Shown: positions 8,591 through 16,654 of the stretch, in pieces
Layout of the letters: each line of letters starts with the position of its first letter
Numbering within the stretch: the stretch's first letter is position 1
Assembly: GCF_947568225.1 (NCBI RefSeq)
Contig: NZ_CANOOQ010000001.1
Span: 2,604,001 to 2,668,000, forward strand
Origin: Faecalispora anaeroviscerum
Lineage (GTDB): Bacteria > Bacillota > Clostridia > Oscillospirales > Acutalibacteraceae
Length of the DNA: 64,000 bases
Direction: 5' to 3'
Made by a program: the position numbers and the translations under genes
The notes under the pieces: generated by a model
Database searches by the model: none
Seen by the model: only the letters and a program-made list of their open reading frames with translations
Told to the model about the DNA's origin: nothing

Positions 8591-9898
8591 TTAAATAACG
8601 TAGATGGATTTGTACACATTGGCCATATAGTCCTCAAAGGTTGTTTTTTCAGGATAAAAATAGCAATACCCTGTGCCAAACACATCTTTTTCGCGGATGT
8701 AACCTTTCAGCATCCAAATACTACAAATGTTTTTTAGCAAGGTAGTTGTTGTTCCGGTTACAACATCCACTTTCACTAAATCAGAAACCTGATTTCCCTT
8801 AATGGAAATTCCAGTGTTTTTTAGCAAGAAGAGAGAACCATTTTTTCCACTGGGATAACATTGATTGGCATACATTTTACTTTCAGTGAAAACTGACAGA
8901 TCGCGGCTGTTTAAGTCTGCATCAGTTGCAACCAGTGTGCTGGTGTTAGAGCTTTCATCATAACGAATAGAGTACATGACTCCTTGATAATTAAACCCTT
9001 CCATATCATGATCGTCACAATTTTTCTTTGATATCAGATTTCCGTTCCAATCAAAGGAATACGCAGTTTGTATAACATCGTGGCCATCATAAACATCAAA
9101 AATAAAAGTAAATTTAGTATCGTTATATCCATAGTTTTGAAGGTTGTAATTCTTTTGATAAGAGTCACAATCCATGATAGTAAACTCTTTTTTAATTTTT
9201 CCCGTAGAATCTGTAAGGGAAATTTCATAGTTAGACAGGCTATCAAAATAATTGGGCAGAGTACTTTTTACAGGACGGATTAGCCAAGATACTGTTCCGG
9301 ATTTTCCTTGAAAGGAGAGCCCCGAAGTAATAATAGCGTTATATTTTTCGTTTTTAGGTGCACTGAATTTGGAACCGTCGTCACAGACAGGAATAGATTG
9401 ATAGCCATCCATTAAAGTCCTTCCCCCTTGATATGAACGAAAACGTTGTTCATCGGACAACAAGAATGTTCCATAAAAAATGGATTGCATATCCATGTGA
9501 TAGTAGTGGTTTCCAACTTTTACAATATTCCAGCCGTGATCCATTTTTCTGCTGGTGATATAATCACAATAAAGCCCCGCCTTTTTGCAGAGAAGCTGAT
9601 AGGCAAGAGCCATACCACTGCAAACCGCTTTATGATTGACTAAGCTGCCATATGCCGTGTAGCTGTCTGCAGCAAATGTTTTGTCATAAGTACATTGCTC
9701 TAAAAGAGCCAACGCATAATATTTTTCTTCCACTGACATATCTGCGCTAATATGCTTTTTTACCAATTGTTCTGCCACTTGCTCAGCTTGCTGACTTTTT
9801 GAAAGACTGGCAGCATAAACTGAAGTACTTGGCATAAAAGTACCAATCATTATTGTGAAAATAAGCACAAATGATAAAAAACGATGTGACTTTTTCAT
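8591..9898 (-). CDS. Secreted transglutaminase-like domain protein
   Basis: 435 residues from the ATG at 9898 with AAGGAG 8 bases upstream. An N-terminal signal peptide ends near VYA-AS. The papain-like transglutaminase triad is visible: Cys in NHKAVCSGMALAYQLL (about residue 90), His in KMDHGWNIVK and Asp in HYYHMDMQ. Bacterial secreted transglutaminase-like proteins of this sort are usually cysteine proteases or surface-modifying enzymes. The C-terminal 250 residues contain beta-propeller-like short repeats without a recognised name. It lies between the Big_2 protein and the sigma factor in one operon, so an envelope-sensing or maturation role is plausible. Confidence 0.8.
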   Translation of the reverse strand: MKKSHRFLSFVLIFTIMIGTFMPSTSVYAASLSKSQQAEQVAEQLVKKHISADMSVEEKYYALALLEQCTYDKTFAADSYTAYGSLVNHKAVCSGMALAYQLLCKKAGLYCDYITSRKMDHGWNIVKVGNHYYHMDMQSIFYGTFLLSDEQRFRSYQGGRTLMDGYQSIPVCDDGSKFSAPKNEKYNAIITSGLSFQGKSGTVSWLIRPVKSTLPNYFDSLSNYEISLTDSTGKIKKEFTIMDCDSYQKNYNLQNYGYNDTKFTFIFDVYDGHDVIQTAYSFDWNGNLISKKNCDDHDMEGFNYQGVMYSIRYDESSNTSTLVATDADLNSRDLSVFTESKMYANQCYPSGKNGSLFLLKNTGISIKGNQVSDLVKVDVVTGTTTTLLKNICSIWMLKGYIREKDVFGTGYCYFYPEKTTFEDYMANVYKSIYVI

Positions 9899-9924
9899 AG
9901 GTATTCTCCTTATCAAAATGTTGT

Positions 9925-11592
9925 TTAATTGATATCACTGATCACTGCCCAAATGCATTTTGCAGAAGGTTGAGTGACATCATCCTGATCAAAAAACAAT
10001 TGGTATGTATAGGGGAACTTCTGGTCTGAGGGTTGCATATACACCTTCCTCGAATCTCCTTCTTCTGAGTTTCCTATGGAAAGATTGCTTTCAGTTTGAC
10101 TGATTTGAGTTAAATTCATTCCGATTTTTGCATCTTTATAAAAATTCGTGCCTTCCTTGCGTATGAGAATATTAGAAATATAGGCATCTTCTGAAGAGTC
10201 TGGCCCCTCTACGATGAATGGATAATTATCGAATTCCAGCAGATTGTCATTATCCATAGCAATATAGTAGGGAGTATTTTGGGGTACAGTGATAGAATGG
10301 TAATCGCCTAAAAGGGCTTTGGCCCTGTAAAATGACATTCCAAGTAAAGTTGTTGGTTCTGAAATCAGACGTTTTTGCGCAGGCTGTATCATATCATCGA
10401 AGGAAGATTTTGGCGCAGTGCTGTTTTTAAAGATTTTGATTTGGTCGATATTAAAATTTTTATTTTCAACATGGTTTTGCCACATACCGATCCCCTCTTG
10501 CGTTCGCTGTTGTGGCAGATCGAAGTGAACCGGCTTGAAACGCTTTTGCGCTTCATTGAAGGCTTGTAAATCCACTTCCTTTTCATTCAAAGCATAAATA
10601 AGTTTTTGATTAGAAGAGCGAATTTCTTTTTTTGACAGTGTGATTGCAATACCCCCTTCTGAAGACATGACTGGTGTCATTTTGGCCCCATCTAATGTAT
10701 TAAACTGAGTTATTAAACTCCGATCAATATCTGGTCGGTAAACGTCATTGGTCGTCAGGAAATACTGCTGTGTTTGGGTGTCCTGAGTAATGGAGCACCA
10801 TATTCCTCCCATATAGTCTCCATTTTCCGCCCCGATGAGAGTTGGGCTTTTCTGTACTTTTCCATCCTCTATGTAATATATTTCATAAAACGGCTCATAA
10901 CCGTAGTCCTCACTGCGAATGGGAATCATATGAAAAAGGTGTTCCACAATCATTTCATAATGATTGTCTCCATTTAAGTCGACAATTGCTGCATCGTTAA
11001 GCTGTTTGATGGTAACCTCTGCAGGCATTCCATCTGGATATATTGAGGATTTGTTCAGACTTTTTACTGACGGCGCTTGTAGTCTATCTTTCAGATATGC
11101 TTTTAATAAAGCAATTTCTTCTTCGCCCGGGTCTTGTACGGTGATTTGTGCAGAAGCACTGACTGCCGCATCAACAGAAGCGGTGATGGTGCAGGTTCCC
11201 TTGCTAACCGCAGTTACCAGCCCATCCGGGCTAACAGTGGCTATTTTTTCATCTGAGCTTGTCCATACAACAGCAATCTTTTTGTCCGATGATTCAGGCT
11301 TTGGAGAAGCGGACATCTGAGCTGTTTGACCGATCTCTAAAGTCAGCGTATCCTGAGACAATGATAAAGTGGTGACAGCAGGTTCTAGCACAGTGCTAGA
11401 GGATGAGGAAACGATTGTATCCGGGCCTTTTTTATTCAATAAAATGCTGCCTGTTGCTGTAGCTGCCACGATAACGACAGCTCCCGATACTGCTAAAATC
11501 TTTGTTTTGGTTGTCCCATGAGTAATTCTTCCAAAAACTCGTTTCATGGTTTCTTTGATTGTTGCAAGTTTATTTGCAAATGTCATTTTCAT
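9925..11592 (-). CDS. Membrane-anchored Big_2 (Ig-like) domain protein
   Basis: 555 residues from the ATG at 11592 (AAGGAG 7 bases upstream; the TTG one codon earlier is less likely). One transmembrane segment (KILAVSGAVVIVAATATGSILL, about residues 31-52) is followed by a Ser-rich linker. A bacterial Ig-like type 2 domain comes next (about 70-150), with the typical 'SSDEKIATVSPDGLVTAVSKGTCTITA'. The remaining 400 residues are unrecognised and probably outside the cell. The start lies inside the 59-residue upstream gene, in another frame, suggesting translational coupling. Its juxtamembrane layout mirrors that of the sigma factor in the same operon. Confidence 0.75.
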   Translation of the reverse strand: MKMTFANKLATIKETMKRVFGRITHGTTKTKILAVSGAVVIVAATATGSILLNKKGPDTIVSSSSSTVLEPAVTTLSLSQDTLTLEIGQTAQMSASPKPESSDKKIAVVWTSSDEKIATVSPDGLVTAVSKGTCTITASVDAAVSASAQITVQDPGEEEIALLKAYLKDRLQAPSVKSLNKSSIYPDGMPAEVTIKQLNDAAIVDLNGDNHYEMIVEHLFHMIPIRSEDYGYEPFYEIYYIEDGKVQKSPTLIGAENGDYMGGIWCSITQDTQTQQYFLTTNDVYRPDIDRSLITQFNTLDGAKMTPVMSSEGGIAITLSKKEIRSSNQKLIYALNEKEVDLQAFNEAQKRFKPVHFDLPQQRTQEGIGMWQNHVENKNFNIDQIKIFKNSTAPKSSFDDMIQPAQKRLISEPTTLLGMSFYRAKALLGDYHSITVPQNTPYYIAMDNDNLLEFDNYPFIVEGPDSSEDAYISNILIRKEGTNFYKDAKIGMNLTQISQTESNLSIGNSEEGDSRKVYMQPSDQKFPYTYQLFFDQDDVTQPSAKCIWAVISDIN

Positions 11593-11749
11593 CAATATTC
11601 TCCTTTTTTACAATATCCCCATTATTGTATCTCGACACTATTTCGTGAGGTTTTACCCGAAAAAGCAGAGTGTTCAAAATTTGCTGTGCTTTTTCTTGGC
11701 TGATTTTATATTCTCTGCTCAAGATTTCTAAAAATATTCCAAGTGTCAT
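11570..11749 (-). CDS. Small 59-residue hypothetical protein
   Basis: ATG at 11749-11747 is preceded by GGGGGG with 6 bases spacing. The frame runs 59 codons (beginning MTLGIFLEILSREYKISQEK) to a TAA at 11572-11570 and overlaps the next gene's start by 23 bases. It is amphipathic and helical with no cysteines and no membrane segment. Position between a membrane protein and the Big_2 protein, a good ribosome site and coupling overlap all favour a real gene. Coiled or DNA/RNA-polymerase-binding roles are possible, but nothing shows which. Confidence 0.6.
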   Translation of the reverse strand: MTLGIFLEILSREYKISQEKAQQILNTLLFRVKPHEIVSRYNNGDIVKKENIDENDICK

Positions 11750-11767
11750 AGAAATCCCCCCTTGTTT

Positions 11768-12100
11768 TTAATGTCCAAGAGTTGCTATGTGAGAGCCAAG
11801 AGAAGATAAAAAAATCATTGCAGCAATCCCAAAGCAAATCGCAGTTGGTACCCCAAACTCACACAGCAGGCAGAAAGCTAAAGCACCATAGATAAATGAA
11901 AAAGCAAACATCAAAAGGGTTCCAATGATAGGAACAAACCATAAAAAGTTCATGACCAAAAACATAATTACCCCAACCCATAAACTGTGCGTCATAACTC
12001 CTAAAATGATTGCGACCGCCAGTCCTTCTAAAGCAACCTTTCCACTGAATTCTTTGCTGATTTCATATGCCTGTATTCCATCACGAACTTGAGCCCACAT
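11768..12100 (-). CDS. Small integral membrane protein
   Basis: 110 residues from the ATG at 12100, with GGAGG 7 bases upstream; the ATG five codons earlier contains that ribosome site and is unlikely. After about 25 soluble residues there are three or four closely packed hydrophobic helices (VALEGLAVAIILGVMTHSLW; VGVIMFLVMNFLWFVPIIGT; LLMFAFSFIYGALAFCLLCEF; GIAAMIFLSSLGS). It is the first gene of a six-gene minus-strand operon ending at 6096. The function is unknown; it may be an accessory of the envelope-sensing system. Confidence 0.65.
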   Translation of the reverse strand: MWAQVRDGIQAYEISKEFSGKVALEGLAVAIILGVMTHSLWVGVIMFLVMNFLWFVPIIGTLLMFAFSFIYGALAFCLLCEFGVPTAICFGIAAMIFLSSLGSHIATLGH

Positions 12101-12115
12101 ATTTGTTTCCTCCAT

Positions 12116-12354
12116 TTTTCTTATTTCTGGACATAAGACGGATCAAAAGTGCAGTAGGTTTTATATTTTGAAAAATATTTCCAATAATTTTTTATTCGTA
12201 CGAAATATTCTTAAAATTTGGATGCTACTCATATTATAATTTATACAAATAGGATTGTAAATACATATAATTAATTCTAAATGGATTGTTTTGTGAACAC
12301 CTGCTTTCCCTCCCATATAATGGTTTCATATCATTTCAGAGGGTGGGTGAACGA
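12116..12354. promoter_or_regulatory. Divergent intergenic region
   Basis: 240 bp separate the envelope operon (minus) from the XRE gene (plus). The sequence is about three-quarters A/T with several TATAAT-like boxes (for example near 12235-12245). I cannot assign -35/-10 pairs with confidence. The XRE regulator may control both directions. Confidence 0.35.
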
Positions 12355-12675
12355 ATGAAGAAGCAATTTCATGAGCTTTTAAGGGATTTGCGAATTGACT
12401 CGGACATGACGCAAGAGAACGTTGCCAAGATATTAGACATATCAGCCAGCCATTATGGTCATTTTGAAACCGGCATCCGGGAACCCAATCTACATACGGT
12501 AAAGGGGTTGTGTGAATTGTTCCATGTATCCTCCGATTACTTGCTAGGACTAGCCCCGGATGAGTCTGCGGAACACCTACTGCGCCAGTATTCTGCTCTA
12601 CCTCAAAGGGAGAAAGACAAGGCAGCCGAATACACTGAACTGCTCTACCGGAAATATGGCTCTAAAAAGAAATAG
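12355..12675 (+). CDS. XRE-family transcriptional regulator
   Basis: 106 residues. The ATG at 12355 follows GAGGGTGGGTGA; the longer frame from 12286 lacks a ribosome site. Residues 1-65 form a Cro/CI helix-turn-helix: LRDLRIDSDMTQENVAKILDISASHYGHFETGIREPNLHTVKGLCELFHVSSDYLLGL. A short helical tail follows. Regulators of this size usually repress their own gene and an adjacent operon. It is divergent from the six-gene envelope operon, whose expression it may control. Confidence 0.9.
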   Translation: MKKQFHELLRDLRIDSDMTQENVAKILDISASHYGHFETGIREPNLHTVKGLCELFHVSSDYLLGLAPDESAEHLLRQYSALPQREKDKAAEYTELLYRKYGSKKK

Positions 12676-12690
12676 AATTTATATGGATTG

Positions 12691-12721
12691 AAGCGGACTG
12701 TGTTGGATGCAGTCCGCTTTC
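12691..12721 (+). terminator. Terminator after the XRE gene
   Basis: The 10-bp arms AAGCGGACTG (12691-12700) and CAGTCCGCTT (12710-12719) flank a 9-base loop and are followed by TTTC. Confidence 0.75.
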
Positions 12722-13014
12722 TGCATCTGTGTCAGGTGCGATATGGGATACCCCATATGGTAGAACTCCTTGCGGTTGTACACGATACAAAATGAAGTTT
12801 GGTAATTTGGTAATACCCATATACCCCAGCTCCTGCAAAGTGTGTCACTTCAAAAATAGAACCTGTCCCATTCCAGATACCCCTATATTCTATATCCTGA
12901 CCGTTGAGCAAACTGAGAATGAAAGTTGTATACCATTCCTCAATTTAAACTCTGGTAATTTGGTAATCGCTCGATTTGCTCAGAATTCTTCTATGCCTAT
13001 ATTCTAAATCGTTT
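12722..13014. repeat. Non-coding repeat-containing segment
   Basis: The only frame here (plus, 12729-13007) has no ribosome site and unlikely composition. The segment contains two copies of the 14-mer GGTAATTTGGTAAT (12801-12814 and 12954-12967); a third copy lies in the next gene at 13371-13384. It also has an ATATGGG/CCCATAT inverted repeat (12741-12757) and three ATACCCC motifs. It looks like decayed or regulatory island DNA. Confidence 0.5.
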
Positions 13015-13479
13015 TTACACTCCATATTGAAAGTCGCACTGGAGAGAACTTTTCTTTTCGAGCAGACTGGACTGTAACGCTTCTTTTAGGGGACTGATAT
13101 TCAGGTCAAAATCCCGATACCCCTGCTCCACTATGTTAAAATAGTGGACAGATGGCGGTGCGATAAAGCCACCATTCATTAGATAAATCATGCCACTGTG
13201 CGTAGAACCGTCAGAAAAATGGATAGAACGTTGTTCCTTCCGATAGAAACTGGGGTAGCCCTCATATACATCCAAATTTGCCTCATCTTTTGAAGAAATT
13301 CGCCAGACTGCAATTGGTACACTGCAGCCGGGGCAGGGAACTATCGTAAGTACCCTGCGAAATTGTAATTGGTAATTTGGTAATTCGGCTACCCCGACCA
13401 TTTCCGCATCAGGGCAGCGGTTTTGCATCTGCTGTTTGTTCATGTTGGAACCGTATGCGATATAAAGCTTCTTTTTCAT
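13015..13479 (-). CDS. Gamma-glutamylcyclotransferase-like (AIG2/GGCT) protein
   Basis: 154 residues from the ATG at 13479 with AAAGGAG 9 bases upstream. The N-terminal KLYIAYGSNMNKQQM is the GGCT substrate-binding YGSN loop, and NLDVYEGYPSFY carries the catalytic Glu (E in YEGYP). Family members cleave gamma-glutamyl amine or peptide bonds by forming pyroglutamate. It follows an amidoligase gene on the same strand. Amidoligase-GGCT pairs are known in bacterial and phage gene neighbourhoods and are thought to make and break a gamma-glutamyl-type bond on a peptide or metabolite. The actual substrate here is unknown. Confidence 0.8.
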   Translation of the reverse strand: MKKKLYIAYGSNMNKQQMQNRCPDAEMVGVAELPNYQLQFRRVLTIVPCPGCSVPIAVWRISSKDEANLDVYEGYPSFYRKEQRSIHFSDGSTHSGMIYLMNGGFIAPPSVHYFNIVEQGYRDFDLNISPLKEALQSSLLEKKSSLQCDFQYGV

Positions 13480-13523
13480 AGTGATAACTCCTTTGATATA
13501 TTTCACATGGGGAGAATCCCGGC

Positions 13524-14411
13524 TTATGCCGGAATCGGTTCCCCATATCTCCAAGCGGAATTGCCGGTCAGGTGCTTGAGTAGGTGATGTCGGCAGGTTT
13601 TGAACTCTTCCCCAATCAGCCCCAAGCGGAGCAGCCAGCATCGAAAGCTATATTTTTCATTGTCTGTCTGTACCGCCTTGCTGCTTGCAAACTTCTGATT
13701 AATGGCCTGTGTGGAGATAGCAAGCGAAAATTGTATGTAGCTTTTGACCTCTCCTGCGTGCAAGGTAGAATTGAAGCAGCGGAACTCGATATTATGGTTC
13801 AGAAAGTAGCTGTGCAGGTTTACCACATGATAGCGGCTGTCGTTGTAGTGAACGCTGCGTCTGCCATCGTCTACATACCACACATCCGCCAGCCGTTCCA
13901 TTTTCTTTGTGGCTTTCGCTTTGTCCACCATCGGAGAGGGTAACTTTTTACAGTAGGTAGTGCGCCTAGAATCTACATCTAAAGCTCTATAAATCATATC
14001 CTGCCGGGCATGGACAATACTGAGTAGATTTTTCAGACTAGTCACGGTGTGGGCAGCTCCATCGACATGGACATGGATTCCGCAGCTGGAATTGGTAATC
14101 GCTCCGGCAGCTCGTAGCTTTCGTACAATCGCCTGAATGGTTTCGATATCTTCATAGATACAAATGGGGGATACAAATTCCACCCGATACTCGTCACCGG
14201 CAGCAGCTCCGCTTTTCCGTTGGGTGCGTATGGAGCTGTCTCGCAGGATTTCCCATTCCCGACCTGATTCATAGATGACGTATTTGTCATACGAGCCGCC
14301 AGTATGCTGCGCCGATACACCAAAATGCTTTGCCACAACTGCAGCAGCCTGTGACCGGGTGATACCAGTAAACTCAATTTCAATTCCGAAACGCTGATTC
14401 CGCAAGTCCAT
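13524..14411 (-). CDS. Amidoligase family protein (glutamine-synthetase-fold COOH-NH2 ligase)
   Basis: 295 residues from the ATG at 14411 with GGAGG 7 bases upstream. FGIEIEFTGITR (about residues 7-18) is the family's first metal-binding strand (G-x-E-x-E). YRVEFVSPI and CGIHVHVDG (about 100-125) are the second Glu and the His-x-His motif of the GCS/GS-like active site. NIEFRCFNSTLH is the late Glu/Arg strand. Such enzymes join amines to carboxylates using ATP. The gene lies 44 bp upstream of the GGCT-like gene. The pair is probably one functional unit, with ligation by this enzyme and cleavage by the next. Confidence 0.8.
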   Translation of the reverse strand: MDLRNQRFGIEIEFTGITRSQAAAVVAKHFGVSAQHTGGSYDKYVIYESGREWEILRDSSIRTQRKSGAAAGDEYRVEFVSPICIYEDIETIQAIVRKLRAAGAITNSSCGIHVHVDGAAHTVTSLKNLLSIVHARQDMIYRALDVDSRRTTYCKKLPSPMVDKAKATKKMERLADVWYVDDGRRSVHYNDSRYHVVNLHSYFLNHNIEFRCFNSTLHAGEVKSYIQFSLAISTQAINQKFASSKAVQTDNEKYSFRCWLLRLGLIGEEFKTCRHHLLKHLTGNSAWRYGEPIPA

Positions 14412-14598
14412 TTTCGTAACCTCCACACAGCTTTTATTTCTTCTTTGGAACTGTGTGTATGTTAACTCTGTTGTGCTTTTCATTCCATATGTAAAATGAC
14501 GTTTGTGTGGACTTCTTTGTGTTGCTTGTGCCTAGTTCTGGACAAAAGGAAAGCCATGTGTGCAATGAGGGATACCCCAAGACCACACATGGCAATTT

Positions 14599-16335
14599 TT
14601 ATTCTAAGCGAAAGACATAGCAAGACACAGATCGACTGTCATAAGAGCCGAGTTTACGGTTGCAAGAGCGTTCTCCCTTTCTTGTATGTGTCTTTTGAAT
14701 GACACCCGCTTTATCAAGTGCTGCCAAAGCAAGATTCAGAAAGTGTTTATCAGCAGTTGTATTTGCCTTGTTACCTAGAGTATCAGTATTTTCAGAATCA
14801 TTTGGGTGTTGAAAGATTTTGCCTATCTTATCCGAGGGAATAGTAATTTCGATTCCCTCATTAGAAAGGTTGCGAATGACACCGAGGCATTCTCCTATCA
14901 TGGGAGAATTAAATTCAAATCGTTCGTTGCAATCGGCAAAGTTAACCTCATGTTCTTCCACGAACTTTCGTAGAAAATCTTCATAGTACTTTTGTGTTTT
15001 GCAAGCTATGATTTGCTCTTTAGCTTGTTCGATAAGGAACTGCTCCATTGTGTCAATATTGCAGTTTAAGCCAAACGCTTCATTTGCCAGTTGCTCAGTT
15101 AATATCAGCAATGCCATTCTGTCACAAAGAGTATCCCAGTAGGGGACATCTTCATTATCAGCAATTAGCTGGTCTACAATATCATCGTAGCGGTCAAGTA
15201 GGTTATCACCTAAATTTCCGCTATCAAAAAGGTACTGGACAAACGGCTCCATCAAAACGGCACGATTATTTCGCAGCAGACGCTCTAACTCTCTTGTGCA
15301 TTTTTGTATGGTACCGGAATCTGGAAATCTCAACTCCAACACACTAAAGTATTGATCCTTGCTTAACTGCGTTGCAAATGTACTGGACATTTGCTCAGGC
15401 AGAGAGAGTATAAGAGGGGAGAAGTACTCTGTATCATGATTAGCACTCATGAAGTCTTTTCGACTCTGCTTATCTCGAAAAACATTCTGAATCATATGAG
15501 CTAATTCTATGGAGATAGGCTGTAACTCACTTTCTTCGATTTCTTGGCCTGTAATGCAGTATGGAATTACTTTTAACTGTTGAAGACGCTGAAAGCAATC
15601 CGTGCCCTTTTGGTTTCTAATTTGAGTGAAACTTTGGAAGACATTTTGAGGATTACAAATTGATCCCAGTAAAAACTGGTTCAGTGTCCTCTGCTCCTTG
15701 TAGTTGTTGAGATAGAAAATGAGAGAAGAAATCCACTCCAATCCCAATGCCTGCGTGATCACACCGAGAAAGGCTGAGATCAAGGCGACTTCCATGCACA
15801 AATTACCAACAACATGCTCACGAATAAAGGAAATCATGGCATCTTTTGTGCCTTTGGAGAAAAGATCCAAACAACCACTATAGAAGAAGTCATACTTCCC
15901 CTTGGCTAGACCAACAACATTTTTATAAAGGAAAACATCGCCTGCGGGAAGAGATGTAAATCCAATCTGCTGGTGAGTGTAAGTCTGAGAGCGGTTTTTT
16001 TGGGCCAGATCTATCATTTTACGAATGATAGGGAAAAGACGCTCATCAATTGGAACACTATCACGAATTTTAAAAAGGCATTTTGTATCCTTTAAAATCT
16101 CGGTGACAGGTAGCGCAGCAGGTTTTTTTATCCCGTCATTAGGGACAAATATCGCCATGTCTTTAGACGAGCTAAAATCATATCGAACCTCCAAACTGAA
16201 ATCGGCAATGCGATACAACTCCATTGCCAGATCCTCTGTTAGCACCTCCTTTTCTTTTCTCAGCACAAAGCTGACAGCAGCCATCCATTGCTTGTCTTGA
16301 TTTTCCACGTTCATAGTTGCTAAACAGTTATCCAT
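14599..16335 (-). CDS. Large hypothetical protein, faintly similar to DUF927-type helicase/primase domains
   Basis: 578 residues starting at the ATG at 16335 (weak ribosome site). The middle segment MEVALISAFLGVITQALG...LIFYLNN (about 185-225) resembles the region around the P-loop of DUF927 primase-helicases. At the position where GxSxxGKTT would stand there is NNYKEQRTLNQFLLGS, with no Walker A. The C-terminal 60 residues are basic and cysteine-containing (ERSCNRKLGSYDSRSVSC). Neighbours are the amidoligase and the Zn-ribbon nuclease. It may be a degenerate replication-type ATPase from a mobile element, or an unrelated protein. Confidence 0.5.
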   Translation of the reverse strand: MDNCLATMNVENQDKQWMAAVSFVLRKEKEVLTEDLAMELYRIADFSLEVRYDFSSSKDMAIFVPNDGIKKPAALPVTEILKDTKCLFKIRDSVPIDERLFPIIRKMIDLAQKNRSQTYTHQQIGFTSLPAGDVFLYKNVVGLAKGKYDFFYSGCLDLFSKGTKDAMISFIREHVVGNLCMEVALISAFLGVITQALGLEWISSLIFYLNNYKEQRTLNQFLLGSICNPQNVFQSFTQIRNQKGTDCFQRLQQLKVIPYCITGQEIEESELQPISIELAHMIQNVFRDKQSRKDFMSANHDTEYFSPLILSLPEQMSSTFATQLSKDQYFSVLELRFPDSGTIQKCTRELERLLRNNRAVLMEPFVQYLFDSGNLGDNLLDRYDDIVDQLIADNEDVPYWDTLCDRMALLILTEQLANEAFGLNCNIDTMEQFLIEQAKEQIIACKTQKYYEDFLRKFVEEHEVNFADCNERFEFNSPMIGECLGVIRNLSNEGIEITIPSDKIGKIFQHPNDSENTDTLGNKANTTADKHFLNLALAALDKAGVIQKTHTRKGERSCNRKLGSYDSRSVSCYVFRLE

Positions 16336-16654
16336 TTTTTACCTACGCTTTCCTGTGCAGTGCACATATCAAATTCGATGTGAACCACATCGTAATTCAT
16401 ATATTTACACTCCTCCGACAACTGCAAATTTTTTTTATTAACTCATAAAAGCCTCAAAAAGGTAAAAAAAGTCCCACATTCTCTAATATAAAGAGCCATA
16501 TCTTTAAAATCACAGCAATTTCTTAGAAAATGTGAGGCAACTGTTTATGATTTGAAAATAAAACTTTCGCTATAGAGCCAATTGTAAACGAGTACTGCTA
16601 TTTTGGGGCCAAAAATAGATAACTGTCACCTGTTGAGACTCATGATACACCTTA
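16336..16654. other. AT-rich intergenic gap
   Basis: 320 bp with no plausible gene. It separates two large minus-strand genes and probably holds the promoter of the 578-residue protein, but I cannot place -35/-10 boxes with confidence. Confidence 0.35.

Noticed and set aside
12729..13007. 92-codon plus-strand frame after the XRE gene
   Set aside because: No ribosome site, unusual composition, and it runs through 14-mer repeats; treated as non-coding.
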